Notes: generated from the sequence alone by a model not told the origin. 36,703 nt of DNA from Bacteroidota bacterium (GCA_016194985.1 JACQAK010000159.1:1-36703), one strand, 5' to 3'; counted from the stretch's first letter, positions 1 to 7,886 are shown. Translations and numbers: made by a program.

Positions 1-192
1 AATAACCTTAGTTCCCATTTTATATGAACCTTGAATGTAAAATTTTGGAGTAAGGAATTTTGCATGAGATTTAAAATGTTCACGAATTCTTGTCTCTAAA
101 GCTTTACGAGAGGCTATAAGTTTTTTCTTTTTAGCTGAGCTCAACGAAATTTCTTTTTCGAACTGCAAGAATTGATTATGTGTGTTTCCCAT
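1..192 (-). CDS. CD-NTase (CBASS cyclic oligonucleotide synthase), N-terminal part, runs off the left edge
   Basis: The ATG at 192 opens a frame that stays open to the window edge, giving 64 residues. The segment has the layout of DncV-like nucleotidyltransferases: an N-terminal helix with FLQFEKEISLS, a basic KKKKLIASRKAL stretch, and then the nucleotide-binding GSYKMGT at residues 55-61 after a short strand. The metal-binding acidic pair would lie beyond the edge and cannot be checked. Enzymes of this family make a cyclic di- or trinucleotide when phage is sensed and so switch on a nearby effector. The gene follows the patatin gene with an 11-base gap, the classic effector-cyclase order of CBASS, so it probably makes the signal for that phospholipase. 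Family placement rests on motif recognition of a fragment; a related non-cyclase nucleotidyltransferase is the main alternative. Confidence 0.75.
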   Translation of the reverse strand, partial: MGNTHNQFLQFEKEISLSSAKKKKLIASRKALETRIREHFKSHAKFLTPKFYIQGSYKMGTKVI

Positions 193-203
193 TGTATTGT
201 AAA

Positions 204-1271
204 TTATTTAGATTCTAAATACCTATTTCCATCTCCAAAAAGATTAATAATCTGAGTAGCATTGTTTTGAAATTCTATATTGGCTTTTTCTGCTAATTTC
301 TCAAGCTTTTTTTTATCAGTTTCATCCATTTCGATATTGCAACTTTCATCTAATTGCGTATCAATTCTAATATATTCGAAATTGTCTGGCTCTCTTTTGT
401 CAATGCCATTTTTTAAAATGCTAATTAAATTCTGTACCTGCTGGGTTTGTCCTTGCATAAAAAGATCGATTAATCTTTTCTTACCATCTTCAAGCATCCA
501 ATAACGAATACCATACTTAACACGATGGTTCTTTTTTTTATCAATTCCCGCATCGCAAAAACGCTGATGACCTGTTCCAATTGATAGAACAGAAATGTCT
601 TTCAGTTGAAGATTAAAAGCTTTCTGAGCCTCAATAATACCATTTAGAGTAGGGTTATTGGCAAATACACCACCATCAACTTTGTTTTGAAAAGGTTTCT
701 CTAAACCATTTAAATCAATATATTTATCGGAGTAGGGGTCAAAGTATGTTGGAGCGGCAGATGTTGCTAATGCAGCTTGATATGCAGGAATATGATAATC
801 TCTTACGAAAGCATCGTGATATTTACTTTTTAAAACAGATGGTCGTCCTTCCATTAAATCGTAAATAGGAATAGCCACATGAGTTTTACAATGTTTTAAT
901 CTTGGATCTTCACCATCTTCTCCATTGTGATAAGATTTATATTTGTTTCTAATAAGCGTTTCAAGTTCATCTCTTTGATGAGCTGAATATTTGATTCGTT
1001 TTAGAAAGCCTTTTTTACTTCCAAATATCTTGTCAGCATTATTTAAATATAATTCATAAATCTCTTTTGCCGGAATACCCAACGCAAGTGCAACAGCCAT
1101 TATTCCACCAGTAGAGGTGCCGCAAATTAAATCAAAGTTTTGGTATACCTGCCATTTTTCAACACCCTTAGCTTTTAATTCAGCTTCATAGTTAGCTAAT
1201 ACCATAGCAGGAAAAACTCCTCTGATACCTCCACCATCTATTGATAATATTTTGAAAGGTTTATTTTCCAT
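204..1271 (-). CDS. Patatin-like phospholipase, CapV-type CBASS effector
   Basis: The protein (355 residues from the ATG at 1271) has every hallmark of bacterial patatins: oxyanion loop DGGGIRG at 12-18, nucleophile elbow GTSTGG at 51-56 with Ser53, and DGG at 199-201 supplying the catalytic Asp199. There is no signal peptide or membrane segment, as expected for a cytosolic enzyme that attacks the inner membrane from within. CapV phospholipases are activated by a cyclic dinucleotide and degrade phospholipids, killing the infected cell. An upstream in-frame start at 1319 would add 16 unrelated residues inside the preceding gene; I chose 1271 because DGGGIRG then falls 11 residues from the N terminus, as usual. 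The start overlaps the previous gene by 11 bases, suggesting translational coupling, and a CD-NTase follows. The nucleotide it senses cannot be told from sequence. Confidence 0.88.
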   Translation of the reverse strand: MENKPFKILSIDGGGIRGVFPAMVLANYEAELKAKGVEKWQVYQNFDLICGTSTGGIMAVALALGIPAKEIYELYLNNADKIFGSKKGFLKRIKYSAHQRDELETLIRNKYKSYHNGEDGEDPRLKHCKTHVAIPIYDLMEGRPSVLKSKYHDAFVRDYHIPAYQAALATSAAPTYFDPYSDKYIDLNGLEKPFQNKVDGGVFANNPTLNGIIEAQKAFNLQLKDISVLSIGTGHQRFCDAGIDKKKNHRVKYGIRYWMLEDGKKRLIDLFMQGQTQQVQNLISILKNGIDKREPDNFEYIRIDTQLDESCNIEMDETDKKKLEKLAEKANIEFQNNATQIINLFGDGNRYLESK

Positions 1272-1773
1272 CCTTTTTAATTTTATCAAATGAAATATTA
1301 AAGTTAGCCGACACACCACTTAGTATTCCATCTTCCATTAATTTATCCAAATCACCATTATTGCTAGAGGGCATCCTTGAAAAAGAAATACTTGCTGTAA
1401 CTCCAGAAGCATCTAGTGCATTTTTTATATGTTCAGGTATTGCAGTAGTTCTTCCTTCATAATCACCGTGATGAAGTATACCGCCAAATATCTCGTCTGT
1501 TCCCTTGTCTCTTATGTATACGAATGCATGCTCATCAATAACTTTATTTTTCTCGTCTGGTCTGTAACCTATAACTCCATAAAAATCATACGATGTGCTT
1601 GCAGAAGCAACCACTAAAGCTGAATTAAACTTTTTTGAAAGTCCATTTTGCTGAATGAAATCAGGTAATTCGTGAACTTGCTTAAATTGATAAGTATTAA
1701 GTGGAATATAGTTGTTCCAATCTGTAGAATCGTAATCACTTTTAAAATCTATAAAATTATTTTTCTCTGCCAT
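1261..1773 (-). CDS. Unrecognised 170-residue protein between HsdS and the CapV-like effector
   Basis: I do not recognise this protein. It is soluble, without signal peptide or membrane segments, and rather acidic at its N terminus (DFKSDYDSTDW). A central part (about residues 51-101) looks like beta strands, with SALVVASAST, YGVIGYRPDE and EHAFVYIRDKGTDEIFGGIL, followed by an HHGDYEGR motif (101-108). The ATG is one base past the stop of hsdS and the stop overlaps the start of the patatin gene by 11 bases, so it is translated from the same message as both. That tight link to the effector suggests a partner, chaperone or regulator of the CBASS module, but this is inference from position only. 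Coding is well supported by the coupling and by full use of the interval. Confidence 0.8.
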   Translation of the reverse strand: MAEKNNFIDFKSDYDSTDWNNYIPLNTYQFKQVHELPDFIQQNGLSKKFNSALVVASASTSYDFYGVIGYRPDEKNKVIDEHAFVYIRDKGTDEIFGGILHHGDYEGRTTAIPEHIKNALDASGVTASISFSRMPSSNNGDLDKLMEDGILSGVSANFNISFDKIKKDGK

Positions 1774-1774
1774 T

Positions 1775-3034
1775 TTATTTAATTTTTAATCTTTTTTTGC
1801 CAGTTAACAATTGCTGCATCAAGCCTTTTTTTTGTTCTTTTAAATAATTCAATTTGTTTTGAAGTAATTCTATTTCCTTATCAACAAATAAGAAAAAATT
1901 AGATATTGCATTTTGTTCTTTAATAGAGGGTACAGGAACTTTTATTTTTGAAAACTCATCCCATCTTAGTCCACCTCTTCTGTCAATCGAACCTTCCATG
2001 CGCTTTTTATATTCATGGATATAAAGTTGTGATTTTAAAACTCTATATAAATAAACGTCATCTATATTTTCGTCTGTTTTAAAAACAGTATACATAGGGC
2101 TTATTAATGCTAAATCCATTTTCGACTGATAGCCAATACTGCCTTCTTCAATATGGTTTGTGGCATAAGCAAAATGAAATTTTGGTACAACTTTATACGT
2201 TGTTAAATCATCTGAATATATCTTACGTCCAAAATATTCAAGCGAAGGAACGAGTCCATCGTATTTAGTACAAGAAAGTACTACTAAATCTTTATCTTCT
2301 TTATTCTTAATAGAGATTTCTTTTGCAAATGAGTGAATGTTTTTCATTACCAACTTTTCTCTCTCAAAACCTTTTAATCTTTTTTTGCCAGTAAGTAATT
2401 GTTGCATCAACCAATTTTTGCGTTGCTCTTTTTGGAAAATTAGTTTATTAATTATATCTACACAGCTTTCCCAATGACTTATTGCTTTTGAAATAGCAAT
2501 TTGCTCTTGATGAGAAGGAAGGATAAATTTGATGGTGTCTAAATCTCTACCATAAATAGCAGCTACACTTGTAGTCCCTGTCGCTATACTTTTTAATTGA
2601 TTTAAAGCATAATTTGAGTTAAATGCATAATTCATGAAATAATTTGATACGACAAACGCTTCATCAAATTTCATTCTCATTAGGTTTGAATTATAAACAG
2701 CTAGCGGCAACTCATTTTTCCAAATAGCCACTTTACCAACCAAATCAAGAGTGTTACGAGTATTAAACAACAAATCACCTTCTTTCAATACATCCTCTTC
2801 ATTGTATATGCAATCCTCTGGCAGATATTGGATTTTGTCTAACTTGATAACACCTCTATCAATATTTCCCATTTTCATTACTGGAATTCCTTCATTTGCT
2901 TCCGCATTTTCATAATTTCCACCAAGCCTCCCTTCTAGGATAATGTCCTTAAATTTTCTAACCTCCCAATCAATTGGAATCAAGCCAAGAGGAGAAGATT
3001 TGTAGCAAGTTGTTGTATTGTTATTTTTTGTCAT
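1775..3034 (-). CDS. hsdS: Type I restriction-modification specificity subunit HsdS (two TRDs)
   Basis: HsdS gives the type I enzyme its DNA target: each of its two target-recognition domains reads half of a split site, and conserved helices set the spacing and bind HsdM. Here TRD1 spans roughly residues 10-190 (opening with LGLIPIDWEVRKFKD) and TRD2 about 215-390. Each half ends in a coiled helix closing with the same LMQQLLTGKKRLK sequence, seen also as a DNA repeat (1784-1804 and 2372-2392). I prefer the ATG at 3034 (419 residues) over 3076, because it overlaps the E2 gene by just 14 bases and removes a non-homologous 14-residue leader. It is oddly placed: its partner hsdM lies more than 5 kb upstream with toxin-like and CBASS genes in between. 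Length and domain order are normal, so it should be functional. Confidence 0.9.
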   Translation of the reverse strand: MTKNNNTTTCYKSSPLGLIPIDWEVRKFKDIILEGRLGGNYENAEANEGIPVMKMGNIDRGVIKLDKIQYLPEDCIYNEEDVLKEGDLLFNTRNTLDLVGKVAIWKNELPLAVYNSNLMRMKFDEAFVVSNYFMNYAFNSNYALNQLKSIATGTTSVAAIYGRDLDTIKFILPSHQEQIAISKAISHWESCVDIINKLIFQKEQRKNWLMQQLLTGKKRLKGFEREKLVMKNIHSFAKEISIKNKEDKDLVVLSCTKYDGLVPSLEYFGRKIYSDDLTTYKVVPKFHFAYATNHIEEGSIGYQSKMDLALISPMYTVFKTDENIDDVYLYRVLKSQLYIHEYKKRMEGSIDRRGGLRWDEFSKIKVPVPSIKEQNAISNFFLFVDKEIELLQNKLNYLKEQKKGLMQQLLTGKKRLKIK

Positions 3035-3470
3035 TCGATTCTTCTTTTTTACTAGAGTTATGTATTCCGCCACCATGCCATTCTCCTGTTCCTAGCCAAA
3101 TTTCGTAATGGTATAGCCATTCAAATGTCCATGGAATAACAGTTGCAGTAAGTAACATTGTTTTATCCCACTCTTTATATTTAGGATAATACAAACAAAG
3201 ACGCTGTTTTTTTTGATCGTAACAATGCGGTAATCCTTGTTTTCCTTCTGCTAATAATAATGGTTTAGGATCGACAACATATACTTTGGGTGATTCTGTA
3301 AGATGGTAAACTAATTTAACTTTATAAGTATCACCTAAAGGTGATGGTGTAATAGAGTGTATCCATGTTAATTCACAATCACGCAGCAACGTAACCTTTG
3401 TTTCAGGAAACATTTTTTTTATGTTCATTGCTTGTATTGCAATTGGTAAGGTCTTAATCTTCGGTACCAT
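3021..3470 (-). CDS. E2-like ubiquitin-conjugating-fold protein of CBASS (short type II style)
   Basis: This 149-residue protein has the marks of bacterial E2-like proteins found beside CD-NTases: a His (His82) shortly before a catalytic Cys in RLCLYYP (Cys92), and a C-terminal aromatic block WLYHYEIWLGTGEWHGGG at 118-135 that I associate with this CBASS family. In E2-only CBASS, the E2 forms a thioester with the C terminus of its cyclase and thereby controls cyclase activity. No E1 or JAB peptidase gene follows, so this matches the short version of type II. The ATG at 3470 overlaps the upstream cyclase by 17 bases, which fits a stoichiometric pair. The last ten residues are charged and probably disordered. 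Assignment is by motif and neighbour; a structure prediction would settle the fold. Confidence 0.75.
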   Translation of the reverse strand: MVPKIKTLPIAIQAMNIKKMFPETKVTLLRDCELTWIHSITPSPLGDTYKVKLVYHLTESPKVYVVDPKPLLLAEGKQGLPHCYDQKKQRLCLYYPKYKEWDKTMLLTATVIPWTFEWLYHYEIWLGTGEWHGGGIHNSSKKEESNDKK

Positions 3471-4680
3471 AAAAGTTATGTGGTTTAATTGGATTTGCCG
3501 CTCCTGTCATAATACCTAATTTTGTATCAAAACGATTATTACCATTTTCAGTCAGTAATTTAGCGTCTTTGCCTAGATTAGAGAATGCTTTTGTTACCTC
3601 AGTTTTACCAAATGAGTTTGATAAACTTTCCATAATTCGGTGGCTACCTGTTAACCCCGTTACATTATTAATATCAACTTTAACTTGACGCAACCAGTTA
3701 TAAAAATTTTCTTGTCGTTTAGGATTCTCTTCCCATTTATCGGCAAAGTTCTCTTGTTCATTTACTGGATTTGCAATCCATTTAATAGTTTTGTTTGTTT
3801 TAGTTGATTTGCGTTCTTCAATATAGTTTGGCATCTTATCAATTACATTGACAAGAGCTTCAATGATATTAACTTCCTTATTATAAGCTTTTGCAGCTAA
3901 TGTTGTTATAATGATTGAAATTGGTTTGTCATCATCACCATTAAACATCATATCTCTATGACGTTTTAAAATTTGAACAACACGTTGGAGCGGAAATTTG
4001 TTTTTTTGAAATTTAGGAACAGGTTGAATCGCTTCACTCATCATTCTCACTTCATGAACACTGGTTTTGCATCTATTTTGAAACCATATTGCATATCCAA
4101 AAGGATTACTTTTCATCCATTCAAGTAAATTTGTTGAAGTTTTGTATATAGAGGATGTGTTATCTGTGATGCGAATTCCCAATGACTGTGTATCTTCATA
4201 ATTAGTTGCAGAAAAAGCTTTTTCAAGTATAGTTTTATATCCTTCTGCCACAACAGATGGTAAAATATCTAAATGAAATTTCGCAGTTTCGGCATATTGT
4301 AACGTCCAACATCTTCTACCGTCAGGCTTCACGAGTAGTTTGTCAAGTGTGCCATTTGCTTTTAGCCTATCACCAACCAAATGTTTTAAATTAAATTGGG
4401 TAAGACCTGGTCTTATCTTTTCAAGCTTACATACTAGATCTATATCTAATTCATCCTCTTCGTGAATAGGCTTAATCATAGTTTGTAATAAAAAAGATCC
4501 CTGTGGCAAAATCTCAGGGCTATATTGTGCTATAGGTGAATCATCTTTTGAAAGCCATTCAGCAACAAATTGATAGCTTTTAACGGCAGCTTCATATTGA
4601 GTTTCTGTTACATCAAGCGTTTTGCCTAATTCTTCAAGTATATCACTAAATTGTTTTTTTTGTTCTACAGATAAATTCAT
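3454..4680 (-). CDS. CD-NTase / DncV-OAS-like nucleotidyltransferase, partner of the E2-like protein
   Basis: The 408-residue protein has the nucleotidyltransferase core of CD-NTases: GSF at 61-63 on the loop holding the nucleotide phosphates, the metal-binding pair Asp79 and Asp81 in DELDIDLV, and a third carboxylate Asp138 in FHLDIL. A helical C-terminal lobe of the OAS/DncV type follows. Such enzymes make cyclic oligonucleotide alarm signals in CBASS. The directly overlapping E2-like gene supports CBASS over a tRNA- or antibiotic-modifying role. It is the second cyclase of this operon, distinct from the one at the left edge, and has no effector of its own next to it. Its C terminus reads FYGTED, without the terminal glycine expected for simple E2 conjugation. 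The ATG at 4680 lies 11 bases after the fic stop. Confidence 0.8.
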   Translation of the reverse strand: MNLSVEQKKQFSDILEELGKTLDVTETQYEAAVKSYQFVAEWLSKDDSPIAQYSPEILPQGSFLLQTMIKPIHEEDELDIDLVCKLEKIRPGLTQFNLKHLVGDRLKANGTLDKLLVKPDGRRCWTLQYAETAKFHLDILPSVVAEGYKTILEKAFSATNYEDTQSLGIRITDNTSSIYKTSTNLLEWMKSNPFGYAIWFQNRCKTSVHEVRMMSEAIQPVPKFQKNKFPLQRVVQILKRHRDMMFNGDDDKPISIIITTLAAKAYNKEVNIIEALVNVIDKMPNYIEERKSTKTNKTIKWIANPVNEQENFADKWEENPKRQENFYNWLRQVKVDINNVTGLTGSHRIMESLSNSFGKTEVTKAFSNLGKDAKLLTENGNNRFDTKLGIMTGAANPIKPHNFYGTED

Positions 4681-4691
4681 GTTCCTATATA

Positions 4692-6053
4692 TTAATTTAA
4701 TTCTTTTCCTGTTCTGTGTTTATATGTTTCTTTAATTCTACCCAAAGCAAACATTGCTAGTTCTTCTGATATAGAATCAATTTCCGTTTCCGTTAAATTT
4801 TGGCTGTATAGCTTTTTAATTTCTGTTAGTTCATTTCGGGAATTATTTTTTTCATTGATATAATAGTGATAATCATCAAAATCTAATCTAAAATCAACTC
4901 GTTCACTAAAGGCACCTGCTCCTTCGCCTAAAAAACCTTCCCATCTAAAATTGACAGTAGTATAACTAAAATTTATATTTGGTATCGCAAATGTGTCATC
5001 TAGTAGTTCCAGATAAGCTTTTTCTACTTTAGTTGTTCTTCCTGTACTTTCTCTATAAACAACTGCTTCAAAATCAGTAAACAATACACTAAGTTTACTT
5101 AATTTATTAAACACTTTCGAGAATAGGGGAGTTAATGATTCTTTGTAAATGCTATAAATAACTTCAGGAGAGCGTTTAACTACATTTGCTTTTTTGTTTT
5201 TTATTAGCAATTCTATTTGACTGAGTTCCTTTTCAAAGTCACCTAATTCAGATATACTTTCTCCTTTGGCACCTTTAATATAAATTTCAAGACTCCAAAC
5301 TAATTGTTCAGCTATGTATGTGATAAAGGCTTCAGAATCTCCCGCATCTGCTTCATGCAAAGCTTGCAAGTATTTGTTTTTCTCCTTAGATTTTATAACA
5401 ACAGCAGGCAAGTTATTTTTAAGTAACACATAATTCATTAGCAAACGAGACACTCTTCCGTTTCCATCATCAAATGGATGAATACGAACGAATTTATAAT
5501 GAAGCATTGCTGCAAGTGTAACGGGATGAAGTTTATTTTCTTCTGTTCTGTACCATTCCATTAATTCGTTCATTAAAATGGGTGTTTCAGATGGAGAAGC
5601 GTATTCAAACAATTCTCCATTTTGCAAACGAACAGAATTTGGATATTCTTTATAGTTACCTACTTTTATTTCTCTTCTTGTATTTTGCCCATCATGTGTA
5701 ATAGCTTCTTTCCAAAAAGGGCGAACTAAAATAGTTTCATTTAAATTTTTAATTGCCTGCTCAGTTAAAGGTCTTTCTGTTTCATTAGCCCATTCGTTTA
5801 TCATTTTGTAAGCCACATCATGCGCCTTCATTTCTTCATACTCACGCATTTGATGACCACCTTTTGTATTATCAAACATTAAAAGCAATTCCGTTTCATT
5901 ATAGGTAAGCGTATTCCCTTCCAAATGGTTGGAATTGAAATTAAACTCCAAGCGGAATTTTTTATCAAGCTTTTGCTGATATTCCGCTTTAATTGGCTTT
6001 AATTTATTTAAAGCAATTACCAGTTCGTCTACCTTATCTAATGAAGATTGCAT
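4692..6053 (-). CDS. Fic family protein (putative AMP transferase) with built-in inhibitory motif
   Basis: Fic proteins transfer AMP or a related group from a nucleotide to a hydroxyl of a target protein. The catalytic HPFDDGNGRVSR is intact at residues 192-203, including the active His193 relative to the loop and both glycines. An N-terminal helix carries SNHLEG (41-46), matching the [S/T]xxxE[G/N] inhibitory motif, so the enzyme should hold itself inactive until displaced (class II arrangement). The remaining C-terminal 200 residues have no domain I can name. The length of 453 is somewhat above the usual 350-400. The gene starts 13 bases after the nucleotidyltransferase gene and precedes the CD-NTase by 11, so it belongs to the same transcript. 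Its target is unknown; Fic genes are frequent within type I restriction loci, which suggests a defence or back-up toxin role. Confidence 0.88.
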   Translation of the reverse strand: MQSSLDKVDELVIALNKLKPIKAEYQQKLDKKFRLEFNFNSNHLEGNTLTYNETELLLMFDNTKGGHQMREYEEMKAHDVAYKMINEWANETERPLTEQAIKNLNETILVRPFWKEAITHDGQNTRREIKVGNYKEYPNSVRLQNGELFEYASPSETPILMNELMEWYRTEENKLHPVTLAAMLHYKFVRIHPFDDGNGRVSRLLMNYVLLKNNLPAVVIKSKEKNKYLQALHEADAGDSEAFITYIAEQLVWSLEIYIKGAKGESISELGDFEKELSQIELLIKNKKANVVKRSPEVIYSIYKESLTPLFSKVFNKLSKLSVLFTDFEAVVYRESTGRTTKVEKAYLELLDDTFAIPNINFSYTTVNFRWEGFLGEGAGAFSERVDFRLDFDDYHYYINEKNNSRNELTEIKKLYSQNLTETEIDSISEELAMFALGRIKETYKHRTGKELN

Positions 6054-6066
6054 TATTATTGTCTTT

Positions 6067-6834
6067 TTACTTTAGTAGAAAACTTTTTTTAATTTGTTCT
6101 AAAACTTTTTCCGGTTCTATTGCTCCGAATCCCATTTCTTTAAAGATTGCTTTATCGGGCAAATCACCAGCAATAGCATTTACAAAGCCTTGTAACTGTT
6201 CTTTAATGCTCTCGGGCAATTCAAACACATCATTTTCGGCTAGCATAACTGCTAAGCGAAATACATCACCCTTATGTTTTCGGAGTTGTTTGCTATCTTC
6301 TTTACTACCATTAGCTATACGCTCTGCAATTTCCAAATATGCTTTTGCTTTCAAGCATATCAAGGCTTCGGTATTAGCTCTATGTAATCCATTTTCCAAT
6401 ACACTTTGTTTTAGCATATAATGATAGAAATCCTCATTTAACAAAATGGCGGATAAGCTACTTAAATCATCATCTACTGGAATAGGAGTTAAGTGCGCTT
6501 GTTCGTCAAAATCAATTAAATCGGGGTTTCTTGCGAATAGCTCTATTTGAAATGGAAATTCTACATTTTCAGGTTTCATAAAACGGTAGTATTTACGTTC
6601 ATCTTCGCTTTTTTCCTTACGCTCGTAATTTCCATCTTGTATAAATTGCCAAAATTGTTTTACAAAATCAGCGTTCAAAGCCTCTACTACCAAAATTATA
6701 TCTATGTCCTTAGTAGCACGAGGTATGAAACCCGCTTCATCAATAATCATATCGCAAGCAGTACCACCAATTATTACATAATTATCAGGGTATGCTTCAA
6801 AGTATTTCTTAAATATATCTAATCCTCTTACCAT
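6067..6834 (-). CDS. AbiEii-like nucleotidyltransferase, possible toxin of a toxin-antitoxin-like pair
   Basis: The 255-residue protein has a minimal nucleotidyltransferase core: IIGGTA with Gly23-Gly24, the acidic pair Asp43 and Asp45 in TKDIDIIL, and a probable third acid Glu98 in FQIELFAR. A helical C-terminal part with LKAKAYLEIAERI and KHKGDVFRL resembles the region following the core in AbiEii/AbiGii-type toxins. In AbiE systems such an enzyme modifies tRNA or another target and is held in check by a winged-helix partner encoded just upstream; here the upstream winged-helix gene overlaps this one by 7 bases. The assignment as a toxin is by analogy; it might instead be a harmless nucleotidyltransferase or one that modifies its neighbour's target. 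Confidence 0.7.
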   Translation of the reverse strand: MVRGLDIFKKYFEAYPDNYVIIGGTACDMIIDEAGFIPRATKDIDIILVVEALNADFVKQFWQFIQDGNYERKEKSEDERKYYRFMKPENVEFPFQIELFARNPDLIDFDEQAHLTPIPVDDDLSSLSAILLNEDFYHYMLKQSVLENGLHRANTEALICLKAKAYLEIAERIANGSKEDSKQLRKHKGDVFRLAVMLAENDVFELPESIKEQLQGFVNAIAGDLPDKAIFKEMGFGAIEPEKVLEQIKKSFLLK

Positions 6835-7832
6835 ATTGTTTTATCTATTATTTGTTCAAGAGCCATTTCAATTCGCTCATCATGATTATCTTTAAGACTT
6901 AGGTATAAAGAAAGAGGATCTACAACTGAACTGTCAGGTAATGCCATTTCATTTAGTAATTCAGGATTGTATTTCCATACTTCTAAGCAGTAACGACCTT
7001 CATGATTATTAGTGTTTACTAAACCATTTTTTCTTTGTAATTCGTAAAAATCGTTTTTATCAATGGCATAAAATTCCTGACGGCTAGGGTTCATATCACT
7101 ATATTCAGGAAGCGCAGACGCATTAGAGTGTAGCATAAAATAGCCAGAAGGTTTTTCATCTACATACACTTGTTTTAATACCGGATTAATCAATAAATTT
7201 CTGTTCAAAGTCTCGTGCCATAATTGATGTCGGTCTAAATTAAAGCGGATGAATTTTTCTTTATCTCCGATTACGTCAATCAGTTCATGTTGTTTTAAAT
7301 TTTCAGCGGCACGTGTAATTGCCATAGGATTAGTTTTTAATAAAACAGCTAACTCTTTAAATGTTTTTTGCTCTAATAATTTATTCTGATTTCTATCAAG
7401 AATATGTAATAAGAAAATTTGTTGTGCGGTTGGCGTTAGAGTTTTAGTTTCTTTTTTTACTGCTTTACCATATTCTTTCAGATCGATAAAAAATTCAGGT
7501 ATGTACAATTGCTTATCGGGTAAAATAAATGCTACTCTTCTTTCAATAAGGCGTTTTCTATTATACGCCTCCATTTTACTGAAAACTGCAATTATTGGTA
7601 AATTGAAAGTAGTTTTTGCTTGTTCAAAATGTTTCTCAATTTGCGCAACTCCAAAATCGTTTGCATTTTTCAATTCAGCTAATAAGCAAGTTCTGCCTGC
7701 GAGTATCGCTTTGTGCCATCTATAACCCTCTCTTAAGTACATAGGGAGTTTATTCAGCATAGAATTATCTAATGGCTGAATCTCTAATTCAATTCCAAGA
7801 ACACTTTTTATGTATGCTGTTAACTTTTTCAT
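6828..7832 (-). CDS. Winged-helix transcriptional regulator, likely antitoxin-like partner
   Basis: The middle of this 334-residue protein (about 133-198: LTPTAQQIFLLHIL, then FKELAVLLKTNPMAITRAAENLKQHELI) is a MarR-like winged helix in which the second helix-turn-helix segment would read DNA. The N-terminal 125 residues look like a small alpha/beta domain of restriction-nuclease-like pattern (LLAELKN, IIAVFSK, VAFILPDKQLY), and the C-terminal part is unassigned. It overlaps the nucleotidyltransferase gene by 7 bases, the usual regulator/antitoxin-first order. A perfect inverted repeat and a good promoter lie directly upstream (7856-7915), which points to self-repression. Because no promoter is evident after it, this protein may control the entire downstream run including both CBASS cyclases. 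Function is inferred from fold and position. Confidence 0.72.
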   Translation of the reverse strand: MKKLTAYIKSVLGIELEIQPLDNSMLNKLPMYLREGYRWHKAILAGRTCLLAELKNANDFGVAQIEKHFEQAKTTFNLPIIAVFSKMEAYNRKRLIERRVAFILPDKQLYIPEFFIDLKEYGKAVKKETKTLTPTAQQIFLLHILDRNQNKLLEQKTFKELAVLLKTNPMAITRAAENLKQHELIDVIGDKEKFIRFNLDRHQLWHETLNRNLLINPVLKQVYVDEKPSGYFMLHSNASALPEYSDMNPSRQEFYAIDKNDFYELQRKNGLVNTNNHEGRYCLEVWKYNPELLNEMALPDSSVVDPLSLYLSLKDNHDERIEMALEQIIDKTIW

Positions 7833-7855
7833 ATTTCAATCAATATCATTAATAA

Positions 7856-7886
7856 TGCACAATAACATTAGCTATGTTATTGTGCA
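7856..7886. promoter_or_regulatory. Perfect 13-bp inverted repeat, probable operator for the winged-helix regulator
   Basis: TGCACAATAACAT (7856-7868) is repeated as its exact reverse complement at 7874-7886 with a 5-base spacer (tagct). It overlaps the -7 element of the minus-strand promoter at 7885-7892 and would cover the transcription start, so a bound protein would block initiation. It lies 24 bases before the start codon of the winged-helix gene, the natural candidate to bind it. As RNA the same sequence could also form a strong hairpin in the leader. Confidence 0.75.

Noticed and set aside
280-504. Plus-strand open frame of 74 residues
   Set aside because: It lies inside the patatin gene on the other strand; its Ser/Phe-rich translation is typical of a shadow frame.
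3454-4680. tRNA CCA-adding enzyme or antibiotic nucleotidyltransferase as an alternative identity
   Set aside because: The acid spacing and the overlapping E2-like gene fit a CBASS cyclase better, and the tRNA-binding helical parts of CCA enzymes are not apparent.
5993-6421. Plus-strand open frame of 142 residues
   Set aside because: It is antisense to the nucleotidyltransferase and Fic genes, whose motifs are intact, and its own translation has no family signature.
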